Assembly (NCBI GenBank): GCA_031359995.1
Contig: JANMAT010000151.1
Location: 1-36,395, forward strand
From: JANMAT01 sp031359995
GTDB lineage: Bacteria > Actinomycetota > Acidimicrobiia > Acidimicrobiales > Ilumatobacteraceae
Direction of reading: 5' to 3'
DNA: 36,395 bases
Positions 29,948-36,395 of this stretch are shown here, piece after piece. The notes below the pieces were generated by a model. The model was not told where the DNA came from and ran no database searches. It worked only from the letters and a program-made list of their open reading frames with translations. Positions within the stretch are counted from its first letter, which is position 1. Each line of letters starts with the position of its first letter. A program made the position numbers and the translations under genes.

Positions 29948-31058
29948 CGCACACGATCTCGCCGGCGAAGTCGGCCCGGGCCCGGGCCTCCCACTCGTCC
30001 TCGCTGATCTCGTCGTCCCCCGGCACCAGGTGCGACAGCACCAACGTCTTCACACCGGCCCGCCGGGCGATGGTGCCGGCCGCCTCGGGCGACGTGTGCG
30101 AACTGGCCAGGTGACTGATGATGGCGTCGCGGTTGGGCATCTTGGCCACGCGCCCGGCCACGAAGTCGACGTCGATCGCCTCGTGCACGAGCACATCGGC
30201 GCCCCGGGCCAGGCGCACCACGTTGTCGCACGGTCCGGTGTCGCCCGAGAACACGACCGAGCCTGTGGGGGTGTCGAACCGGTAGGCCAGCGCGGGAAAC
30301 ACCGGCGCGTGCTGCACGAGCACCGCACTGACGCGCACGCCGTTGCCGTCGAGCGAATGGATCTCGACCGGCTCCATGGACGGTGCCGCCGTGTCGACAG
30401 AGGCCCCGCTGGCGGTGACACCGAGGTCGATGTCGGGCACGTACCCGGGCCGGCACACCCCGATCTCGTGGACATCGACGCACGCGGTCACGTCGTGGCG
30501 GCCCTCGTCGGCCATGCGCACGTTCAGGTTGTAGGCGAAGGCGCGGAACAGGTGCTCGGTCATGCTGCGCAGGCCGGGTGTGGGGTCGTCGGGGAACCGC
30601 AGCGGCTGGTCGCGACCGGGCGGGTAGGCGGTGATCGGCAACCCTGCCGGGCCGGGCCCGTACACGTGCACCGTGTGGGTCGGCCACATGCCGAAGAACA
30701 GGTTGGCGTAGTCGATCACGTGGTCGGAGTGGAGGTGGCTCAGGAACACCGCCTCCACCACCGAGCCGCCACCCGGTGGGCGACGGACCTGATGCATGCC
30801 CACGCCGGCCCGCCAGGCCTGGGTGTGGACGCCCTCACCGCAGTCGAGCAGGTACGCCGCAGCGCCCACCACCACGGCGTTGCTGAACCCCGACCGGGTC
30901 GACTTCGGGTTCGAGCCGCCCGCGGTGCCCAGCAGCACCAGCCGGTCGGCGGCGTCACTGCAGCGCGGTGCCCGCCGCGGCCGCGGGGACGGGCGGCGAA
31001 CGGACGACGCCGCATCCGTGGACGCGGCCTCGCGGAGCACCTTGGCGGCTTGGCACAT
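29913..31058 (-). CDS. Metallo-beta-lactamase-fold hydrolase (RNase Z-like branch)
   Basis: 381 aa. The metal motif is SHLHSDH (His108, His110, Asp112, His113), followed by VQHAPVFPALAYRFDTPTGSVVFSGDTGPC with the next His and Asp, and late SHTSPEAAG and VLSHLVPGDD. The glycine-rich GTAGGSNPKSTRSGFSN and LLDCGEG near the N-terminus match the RNase Z/arylsulfatase-type branch, in which many catabolic hydrolases occur; true tRNA processing is not implied. About 38 N-terminal residues precede the family core, but ATG 31058 is supported by a TACCGT box 9 nt upstream. Its 3' end overlaps the MFS remnant. Confidence 0.85.
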   Translation of the reverse strand: MCQAAKVLREAASTDAASSVRRPSPRPRRAPRCSDAADRLVLLGTAGGSNPKSTRSGFSNAVVVGAAAYLLDCGEGVHTQAWRAGVGMHQVRRPPGGGSVVEAVFLSHLHSDHVIDYANLFFGMWPTHTVHVYGPGPAGLPITAYPPGRDQPLRFPDDPTPGLRSMTEHLFRAFAYNLNVRMADEGRHDVTACVDVHEIGVCRPGYVPDIDLGVTASGASVDTAAPSMEPVEIHSLDGNGVRVSAVLVQHAPVFPALAYRFDTPTGSVVFSGDTGPCDNVVRLARGADVLVHEAIDVDFVAGRVAKMPNRDAIISHLASSHTSPEAAGTIARRAGVKTLVLSHLVPGDDEISEDEWEARARADFAGEIVCGVDLDQFALAR

Positions 31059-31067
31059 GACGGTCCG

Positions 31068-31073
31068 ACGGTA
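31068..31073 (-). promoter_or_regulatory. -10 box TACCGT of the MBL-fold gene (leaderless)
   Basis: Minus-strand TACCGT ends 9 nt before the ATG at 31058. It favours the longer start for this gene. Confidence 0.45.
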
Positions 31074-31123
31074 GCGGGCACTCCCGCCCCGCGCCGGCCC
31101 ACCGTGGCCGACGACGGGACGGG

Positions 31124-32764
31124 TCAGGCGTGGATGTGCACGTAGCCCTTGTCGCCGTCGACGGTGATGGTGGCCCCGTCCTTGATGGCGGCCGTGCCGA
31201 ACATGGTGCCCACCACGGCGGGCACACCGAACTCACGGGCCACGATGGCGCAGTGGCTGAGCACGCCGCCGGTGTCGGTCACGAAGGCTCCGGCGATGGA
31301 GAAGAGCGGCACCCACGGGGGCAGGGTCATCTCGCACACGATGATGTCGCCCTCGTCCACGTCGGCCGCCTCGGCCAGCGACCGCACCACCCGGGCCTTG
31401 CCCGTGATCACCCCGCCGGATCCGGCCACGCCCTTGATGACGTTGGGGTCGGGGTTGTCCTCGGGCGGGGTGACGCCGAGCAGGCGCACGACCACGGCGT
31501 CCATGAACGGGTCGGCCGCCGGGGGCGGCGGCGTGCCCAGGATGGGCGGCGGGGTGACCTTGGCCCACTCGGCCATCTCGGCGCGACGTTCGCTCGCCAC
31601 CGCCGCGTGGTTCGAGCCGGTCGTCACAGCGTCGCGCATCTCGGCCTGCCGCAGGAAGTGGACGTCCTCGGCCTCGGCGATGGCGCCGCGCTCGGCCAGG
31701 CGACGACCGATCTCGAGGGTGAAACGGCGGAACACGGCGATGCCCGACTGGTCGATCCAGAAGGCGTGGTCCTCGGTGAGGGGCAGGTTGTAGCGGGCCG
31801 AGTCGTACAGCCGCTCGAACTCGGCCAGCTTGTCGGCGTCGCCGGCGAGCAGGCTGCGGCAGTTGGCCAGCAACCGCTCGCGTCGGGCGACCGAGCGCAC
31901 GAAGTGCTTCTCGGGGTCTTCGCCGTCGTCGAGGTCGATGTAGCCCACGAGCGCGGTCAACGGGATGGACGGGTCTTCCCGCCAGGTGATGTCGGCCATG
32001 TCGTAGACCGCATCGGAGCGCCAGCCGAACTCGAACAGGAACCCGTCGAGGTCGTGCAGGAACGACTGCCCGGCCGCGGTCTTGGCCAGTTCGGTCGGCA
32101 GCGCCTTGGGATCGGTGGTCTCGAAGAGCTTCTTGAGATCGGCGTCGTTGCGCACCGTGCGGCTCAGCCGCCAGAGGGCCTGGGTGGCGTCGACCGAGCG
32201 GGTCCGGAAGCCCTGCAGGCACTGGTACGACTCGGTGGTGTCGGTGGGCTGCACCAGTTCGTCGTAGAAGTCGCAGTACGCCGCCGCGGCGAGCAGGGCG
32301 AAGTTGATGTGGCCGTGCACGTACCACTGGTGGGCCATGTGGTCGCAGAACCAGTCCCACTTCTCCAACAGCTCGCCGTCGGACAGAATGGTCCAGTCGG
32401 CCCGCTTGTTCTCTTCGACCTTGTCGATGAGCGGTGGCTTCCACTCGGTCTCCCAACGGGGACCGACGGTGGCCGCCTTGCCCTTCAGCGTCTCGAGGTA
32501 GCGCGTGAGGCGGTCGGCGATGACGGCCTCGTCGGCGTGGGGGTGGAACGAGGCGTAGTAGTAGTAGTTGACGAGCTTGTGCTCGACCACGACGGGCGAG
32601 TCGTACTCGGCCTGCGCCGTGGTGAAGCCGACGCTGAGCGCCGGGATGATCGTCTCCTGCGACAGCGGGCTGATGGGGCGGGGCGCGTGCATCTTGTCCC
32701 AGCTCCAGAACCCCTCGATCTGGTCTGGGCCGGGAAACGCTTCGGGTCCGAATGTCTTGGTCAC
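31124..32764 (-). CDS. PEP-utilising (swivelling His-domain) protein without ATP-grasp domain, second copy
   Basis: 546 aa from the GTG at 32764, with AGGGGGTAG as ribosome-binding site. The C-terminus is a phosphohistidine domain: GSGGVITGKARVV, IIVCEMTLPPWVPLF, DTGGVLSHCAIVAREFG with His504, then PAVVGTMFGTAAIKDGATITVDG. The first roughly 450 residues (WSWDKMHAPRPISPL, LLEKWDWFCDHM, FLFEFGWRSDAVYD, EAEDVHFLRQAEM) resemble the central region of rifampicin-phosphotransferase-type proteins. As in the copy at 21.6-23.3 kb, the N-terminal ATP-grasp domain is absent. It follows the MetE-like gene after 135 bp holding a large hairpin, so it may belong to that methyl-transfer operon or be separately controlled. 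The substrate is unknown. Confidence 0.82.
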   Translation of the reverse strand: MTKTFGPEAFPGPDQIEGFWSWDKMHAPRPISPLSQETIIPALSVGFTTAQAEYDSPVVVEHKLVNYYYYASFHPHADEAVIADRLTRYLETLKGKAATVGPRWETEWKPPLIDKVEENKRADWTILSDGELLEKWDWFCDHMAHQWYVHGHINFALLAAAAYCDFYDELVQPTDTTESYQCLQGFRTRSVDATQALWRLSRTVRNDADLKKLFETTDPKALPTELAKTAAGQSFLHDLDGFLFEFGWRSDAVYDMADITWREDPSIPLTALVGYIDLDDGEDPEKHFVRSVARRERLLANCRSLLAGDADKLAEFERLYDSARYNLPLTEDHAFWIDQSGIAVFRRFTLEIGRRLAERGAIAEAEDVHFLRQAEMRDAVTTGSNHAAVASERRAEMAEWAKVTPPPILGTPPPPAADPFMDAVVVRLLGVTPPEDNPDPNVIKGVAGSGGVITGKARVVRSLAEAADVDEGDIIVCEMTLPPWVPLFSIAGAFVTDTGGVLSHCAIVAREFGVPAVVGTMFGTAAIKDGATITVDGDKGYVHIHA

Positions 32765-32830
32765 GTTGGCCTACCCCCTGATGGTCGCCCGTGCTCCCCC
32801 GAGCCCGTGCCGTGCTGTGTATTGAACCAT

Positions 32831-32884
32831 CCGGCCGACCCGTTCGGGACGCTGATGTCCCATTCTTCCGAACGGATCGGCCGG
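32831..32884. repeat. Long imperfect inverted repeat between MetE-like and PEP-utiliser genes
   Basis: Two 19-bp arms (32831-32849 and 32866-32884) match at 17 of 19 positions around a 16-nt loop. The arms contain GTTCGG and CCGAAC. It lies 67 bp upstream of the GTG at 32764 and 16 bp after the stop of the MetE-like gene, both on the minus strand. It may be a terminator or attenuator setting the ratio of the two gene products, or an mRNA-stability hairpin. No T-run follows. Confidence 0.65.
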
Positions 32885-32899
32885 CATCACCGGGGTGCG

Positions 32900-34054
32900 T
32901 CAGCCCCAGAGCTTCTTGGTGGCGATGGCGGCACCCTCGGCGAGGGCCCTGAACTTGGGCCACACGACGGTGGGGTGCACCTCGGGAGCGTACGAGGCCC
33001 GCGACGAGAACCCGCAGTCGGCGCCGGCGAGCACGTTCTCGCGCCCGACGATGCCGGCGTAGTTGCAGATGTACTCGGCGATGAGATCGGGGTGCTCGAC
33101 GTAGTTGTTGGCGTGGCCGATCAGTCCGGGGATGAGGATCTTGCCTTCGGGCACACCGACCTCGGCGACCTGGCGCCACTCGTGCATGTGCCGGGGGTTC
33201 ATGACCTCGAACGAGTACGCCCCGGCGTCGATCTGGAAGGTGTACTCCAGCGCGTCCTTCAACGGGATGTCGGTGAGGCGCGGGCCATGGTTCAGGCCGT
33301 AGCAGGTGTGGTGGCGGATGCGGTCGGCGGGGATGCCCCGCAGGGCGTGGTTGAGCGCCTCGACGTGGATGGAGGCCGCCTTCTGGCGGTCGGCGAGATC
33401 CTCGTGAGGATCGGCCAGCATGTCGATCAACCACGGGTCGTCCACCTGCAACACGAAGCCGGCCTCGACGATGGCCAGGTACTCCTCGCGCATGGCCTCG
33501 GCCACGGCGTGCAGGTACTCCTCGTGGCTCTTGAAGTAGTCGTTCACACCGAACCCGCTGGGGCCGGTGGACGGCATGAAGATCTCGGCGACGTCCTTGC
33601 CCTCGCAGGCCGCCTTCAGGTTGGCGATGTCGGTCTGCAGCAGCCCCTGGCCCACGTAGCTGATGGGGCCCTTGCAGATGATGCGGCGCAGCGGCACCAC
33701 GGTGGACTTGTACTTGTTGAAGTACTCCGCGTAGTACTCCGGGAACATGTCGACCTCGGCCTGCCACGTGGGCGCCATCTTCGACGGCCCCATGTCGACC
33801 TCGAACCCACCGAGGCGGTCTTTCACGTAGCCGAGGAAGCTCGACTTGCTCATCTCGCCGTCGGTGACGATGTCGATGCCGCTCTCGACCTGCTTGGCGA
33901 CGCGGTCGGCGACGGCGGCCGTGACCTCACGCTCGTAGGCGGCAGGGTCGTAAGTGCGACCGTTCTCCTTCTCCTTCATGATGTCGAGCAACGACGCGGG
34001 CCGGGCCAGGCTGCCCACATGCGTCGTCAGGATGCGGTCGGTACTGCGCTTCAT
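32900..34054 (-). CDS. MetE-like (cobalamin-independent methionine synthase II family) protein
   Basis: 384 aa, corresponding to the catalytic C-terminal barrel of MetE without its N-terminal domain. MKRSTDRILTTHVGSLARP is the usual family start. The zinc-ligand set of MetE (His-x-Cys, Glu, Cys) is visible as His249-x-Cys251 (HHTCYGLNHG), Glu283 (SFEVMNPRH) and Cys347 (GADCGFSS), so thiol or alkyl transfer is possible. Family members include core methionine synthases, epoxyalkane:coenzyme M transferases and uncharacterised catabolic proteins; without the folate-binding half it is unlikely to be a normal methionine synthase. The ATG has an excellent GGAGGA ribosome-binding site. It lies 40 bp after the fusion gene, which also has a MetE-like domain. 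Confidence 0.85.
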   Translation of the reverse strand: MKRSTDRILTTHVGSLARPASLLDIMKEKENGRTYDPAAYEREVTAAVADRVAKQVESGIDIVTDGEMSKSSFLGYVKDRLGGFEVDMGPSKMAPTWQAEVDMFPEYYAEYFNKYKSTVVPLRRIICKGPISYVGQGLLQTDIANLKAACEGKDVAEIFMPSTGPSGFGVNDYFKSHEEYLHAVAEAMREEYLAIVEAGFVLQVDDPWLIDMLADPHEDLADRQKAASIHVEALNHALRGIPADRIRHHTCYGLNHGPRLTDIPLKDALEYTFQIDAGAYSFEVMNPRHMHEWRQVAEVGVPEGKILIPGLIGHANNYVEHPDLIAEYICNYAGIVGRENVLAGADCGFSSRASYAPEVHPTVVWPKFRALAEGAAIATKKLWG

Positions 34055-34094
34055 GCCGGTCCTCCGGAGATGTCAGGTGAAAGATCCTCGCGCG

Positions 34095-36170
34095 TCACGA
34101 GGGTGGCAGGGCAACGTCGGTGCCGTCGGTGACGCACGTGATGTACGTCCAGCAGGCCTGGAACGTGGTGCGGGTCCCGAAGGCCAGATCGATGGCCCGC
34201 CGCAGCAGTCGCCCGCGGTCGGCCCGGGCCTGGTCGGAGGCCTCGGCGCCGTCGACCTCGGTGGTGCCGCCGACCCAGCCGAGCACCGTGCCGGCGTCCG
34301 CGGCCAGGTACTCGTACCAGTCGTCGACGTCGACGGTGACGCTGGCCTCGCGCACCGATGCCACGATGAACCCGCCGTCGGCCAGCGTGGCGAGGTAGCC
34401 GTCGAGCGGGCGGGGTGCCGGGAAGTGACGGTCCCGCACCGTGGCATGGGCCTTCAGCCGCACCGCGTCGTCGAGCAGCGTCCGGTACGCCGCCAGCTCG
34501 ACGTGCGAGCGCACGATGCCCTCGGCCAGATCGGCGAGCACGCCCACCGTCTCCTGCAGCACCCACTCGTTGGTCCGGGCGCGCGGGTTGCGGATGTCGC
34601 TCGAGCTCACGAGAAGACGCCCGCCGGGGCGCAGCGTGCGCCGCCACGCGGCGACCGTTACGTCGAGGTCGTCGTAGAACTGCACCGCGTTGGAGCTCAC
34701 GATCACGTCGACGCCGGCGCGGCCGAGATCAGGACCGAGCACGTCGTCGAGCGCCAGTACGTGCCCTTGGTCATCGCGCGGCAGGCGGCGCACGGCCACG
34801 CCGGTGTCGTTGGCGAACTTTTCGACCGCGACCCGCAGGAACGCCGGTGACGGGTCCACGATCACGGCGCCGACGCGCCGACCGACGTGCCGCAACTTCA
34901 GCCGCTCGACGAGCAGCCCGGTGCCACCCGAGTAGTCGACGAGCACGTCACCGTCGCGCAGGGTGTCGGCCAGCTCGGCCACCACGGGGTCCAGGTTGGT
35001 GTACCAGCTGTGCTGGTCGACGGCGTCGTAGGCCGACGCCGTCGGGTCGAGTGGGGCCACGGTCCACGACTCGTCGGGCACGGGCGGGAACCTGTCGGGC
35101 CATGCGAACGGCACCGCCGCCGGCCGGTCGGTGCGGGTCGGCGCGGTGACTGCGGTGTGCAGCTGCACCAGGGCGGGCAGGTCGGCGGTGCGGTGGCGGC
35201 CCCAGCCGCACGCGGTGGCGATGCCGAACCCGCCGAGGTACCGCCGGGCCGCGGTGAGCCGGGCCTGCACGCCGGCCACGCCCTCGTCCAGGTGCACGAT
35301 GCCGAGGTACAGCTCGGTCTCGGGGCGCAGCTGCAACGGCGCCAGCTTCTCGAAGAACGTCACGTCGAGACGGCCGCCCGGCACCGGCAGGTGCAACCAG
35401 TGAAGCGGTCGCGTCATCACCGCCGAGAGCGCGTTGGCGACCTCGACCATGCGCCGGGCGTCGTAGGGGTGGTCGTGGCGCAGGCGCTCGTGGTCGTGGC
35501 AGAAGTGGAAGCCGAGCTGCACGTCGGCCGGCACGGCCCGGGCCAGGCGCAGCAGGCGCTCCACGACCGCGTCGCGCACGTCGGTGAACCAGCACGGCAG
35601 CAGGCCGTCGAGCATGGCGAACTCGAAGTTGGCGTCCCACTGGATCGCCAGTTGGTCGTGCGGGATGGCCGCCGCGATGCGGCGCACCTCGTCGAGCATG
35701 GCCGCCTCGTAGGCGGGCTCGACCGCGCTCTGGTGCTCGGTCGCCACGAACGCGGCGATGGGCGACAGTGGGGTCGGTAGCGACACCTGGAACCGCACGT
35801 GGGCCGGGATCACCCCGGCCCGCTTGAGCCGCACGAAGGTGCGGAACGACGCCACGGCTGCGCTGGCGTAGCCGAGGTCGTCGAAGCGCATGGTGCCCGC
35901 CGACGCACCGTCGCGCAGCCGGAGCCGAGGCAGCGACCGGTAAGCGTGCGGGCCCGGCGGGCACACCTCGAACTCGGGTTTCGAGCTGAGCACCGGGTAC
36001 TGCCAGACGATCCAGTCCGACCGCGGGCCGGTCTCGCCGTCGGGTAGGCGCTCCACGCGGTCGCCCAGCGCGCAGGCGAGCTGCTGGAAGACGTCATCGG
36101 GGCTGCTGAGCGGCACGCTCCCCACGAGGTGCACGCCACGACCAGCCCGCTCCCCAAACTGGCGGGTCAT
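34095..36170 (-). CDS. Fusion of MetE/UROD-like zinc barrel and SAM-dependent methyltransferase
   Basis: 691 aa in two parts. Residues 1 to about 345 form a MetE-like barrel: HLVGSVPLSSPDDVF, RLPDGETGPRSDW, AIQWDANFEF, and putative zinc ligands His222-x-Cys224 (LGFHFCHDHERL) and Cys321 (IATACGWGRHR). Residues of about 375-691 are a class I SAM methyltransferase: motif I VLVDYSGGTGLL (409-420), the acidic residue Asp439 (VIVDPSPAF), SSNAVQFYDDL (492-502) and LRPGGRLLVSS (513-523). The barrel family is widespread but poorly characterised; I do not know of a described protein with this fusion. The ATG at 36170 is supported by a TAGCGT box 7 nt upstream. The next gene downstream is another MetE-like protein. 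Confidence 0.8.
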   Translation of the reverse strand: MTRQFGERAGRGVHLVGSVPLSSPDDVFQQLACALGDRVERLPDGETGPRSDWIVWQYPVLSSKPEFEVCPPGPHAYRSLPRLRLRDGASAGTMRFDDLGYASAAVASFRTFVRLKRAGVIPAHVRFQVSLPTPLSPIAAFVATEHQSAVEPAYEAAMLDEVRRIAAAIPHDQLAIQWDANFEFAMLDGLLPCWFTDVRDAVVERLLRLARAVPADVQLGFHFCHDHERLRHDHPYDARRMVEVANALSAVMTRPLHWLHLPVPGGRLDVTFFEKLAPLQLRPETELYLGIVHLDEGVAGVQARLTAARRYLGGFGIATACGWGRHRTADLPALVQLHTAVTAPTRTDRPAAVPFAWPDRFPPVPDESWTVAPLDPTASAYDAVDQHSWYTNLDPVVAELADTLRDGDVLVDYSGGTGLLVERLKLRHVGRRVGAVIVDPSPAFLRVAVEKFANDTGVAVRRLPRDDQGHVLALDDVLGPDLGRAGVDVIVSSNAVQFYDDLDVTVAAWRRTLRPGGRLLVSSSDIRNPRARTNEWVLQETVGVLADLAEGIVRSHVELAAYRTLLDDAVRLKAHATVRDRHFPAPRPLDGYLATLADGGFIVASVREASVTVDVDDWYEYLAADAGTVLGWVGGTTEVDGAEASDQARADRGRLLRRAIDLAFGTRTTFQACWTYITCVTDGTDVALPPS

Positions 36171-36177
36171 GGCCGCG

Positions 36178-36183
36178 ACGCTA
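36178..36183 (-). promoter_or_regulatory. -10 box TAGCGT of the MetE/methyltransferase fusion gene (leaderless)
   Basis: Minus-strand TAGCGT ends 7 nt before the ATG at 36170. The palindrome at 36214-36230 lies about 30 bp upstream of it. Confidence 0.5.
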
Positions 36184-36213
36184 GGCCCGCGACCGCGGCC
36201 GGGGAAGCACGCC

Positions 36214-36230
36214 GTTCGCCGGCGGCGAAC
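36214..36230. promoter_or_regulatory. Palindrome GTTCGCC-GGC-GGCGAAC upstream of the fusion gene
   Basis: Perfect 7-bp arms with a 3-bp spacer, in the 66-bp gap between the LivF stop and the fusion gene. It begins 6 bp after the LivF stop, so it may be a terminator hairpin. It also shares GTTCGC/GCGAAC half-sites with the hapC palindrome, so an operator is equally possible. Confidence 0.5.
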
Positions 36231-36236
36231 ACTGAA

Positions 36237-36395
36237 TCAGTTCCCGAGCAAGTACGCCGAGTGCAGCAGTTCGGGCTTCTCGGTGAGCTCGGTGGCCGTT
36301 CCCGAGTAGCGGATGATGCCACCCTCGAGCACGTAGGCCTTGGTGGCCAAGCTCAGCGCCACGTGGGCGAACTGCTCGATGAGCAGCACGGCCAC
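36237..36395 (-). CDS. livF: ABC transporter ATP-binding protein, LivF-type, C-terminal fragment at window edge
   Basis: Only the last 52 codons are inside the window; the start lies beyond base 36395. VAVLLIEQFAHVALSLATKAYVLEGG is the C-terminal segment after Walker B and around the switch His of LivF-type ATPases (usual form VLLVEQN...ALxLADRAYVLExG), and ELTEKPELLHSAYLLGN is the typical LivF tail. The family energises high-affinity uptake of branched-chain amino acids, and in catabolic clusters often of aromatic acids or amides. It reads in the same direction as the fusion gene 66 bp downstream, but a palindrome and a -10 box separate them. Other Liv genes are presumably just outside the window. 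Confidence 0.85.
   Translation of the reverse strand: MAVLLIEQFAHVALSLATKAYVLEGGIIRYSGTATELTEKPELLHSAYLLGN

Noticed and set aside
31130..34132. Very long open frame (1000 codons) on the plus strand opposite the PEP-utiliser and MetE-like genes
   Set aside because: It is antisense to two genes with clear catalytic motifs; its translation is rich in Val/Gly/His/Arg low-complexity sequence with no family features. GC-rich codon bias creates such frames.

Overview
The window is high-GC DNA (around 70% by eye) with tightly packed genes on both strands, many GTG starts, very short intergenic gaps and several GTGA/ATGA/TGATG stop-start overlaps. Two luciferase-like flavin monooxygenases, an SCO6745-type protein, many catabolic hydrolases and a recurrent TANNNT -10 box only 5-9 nt before start codons (leaderless transcripts) point to an actinobacterium, possibly of the Acidimicrobiia. 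This assignment is inference. I saw no rRNA, tRNA, CRISPR array, transposase or phage gene.

Left part (1-16.9 kb) is an aromatic-catabolism island. A 5'-truncated esterase and a repeat-rich 387-bp gap precede a Rieske oxygenase and a convergent IclR regulator. A luciferase-like monooxygenase diverges from hpaH plus an SCO6745-like gene. Next come a polysaccharide deacetylase, a shrunken amidohydrolase, and a four-gene minus-strand operon: hydroquinone 1,2-dioxygenase small and large subunits, maleylacetate reductase and an MhpA-type FAD monooxygenase. Then follow a CoxE-like VWA protein, a MarR regulator, hpaI, a hydroxyquinol 1,2-dioxygenase, a one-domain VOC protein, hpaD and an RraA-like aldolase. 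Two routes can be read. Hydroquinone and hydroxyquinol are both cleaved towards maleylacetate and reduced to 3-oxoadipate. Homoprotocatechuate is cleaved (HpaD), hydrated (HpaH) and split (HpaI). The aldehyde dehydrogenases of both routes, and HpaF/HpaG, are not in the window.

Middle part (17.0-27.4 kb) holds a second luciferase-like monooxygenase, a beta-lactamase-fold hydrolase, and a divergent pair of operons: amidase plus inositol-monophosphatase-family phosphatase on the minus strand, and PEP-utilising phosphotransferase-like protein, SDR and amidase on the plus strand. A large lipoprotein of unknown function ends the section at a bidirectional hairpin.

Right part (27.4-36.4 kb) is almost entirely on the minus strand. 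Read in the direction of transcription it holds the end of a LivF-type ABC ATPase, a MetE-like/SAM-methyltransferase fusion, a stand-alone MetE-like protein, a second PEP-utilising protein without an ATP-grasp domain, a metallo-beta-lactamase-fold hydrolase, half of an MFS transporter, a HAD-NTF2 fusion and a nitronate-monooxygenase-like enzyme.

The least conventional content is the pair of His-domain phosphotransferase-like proteins lacking an ATP-grasp domain, one beside amidases and a phosphatase and one beside MetE-like methyltransferases. Also notable are the MetE/SAM-methyltransferase fusion and a GTTCGC-N3-GCGAAC palindrome on the predicted start site of the hydroquinone operon.
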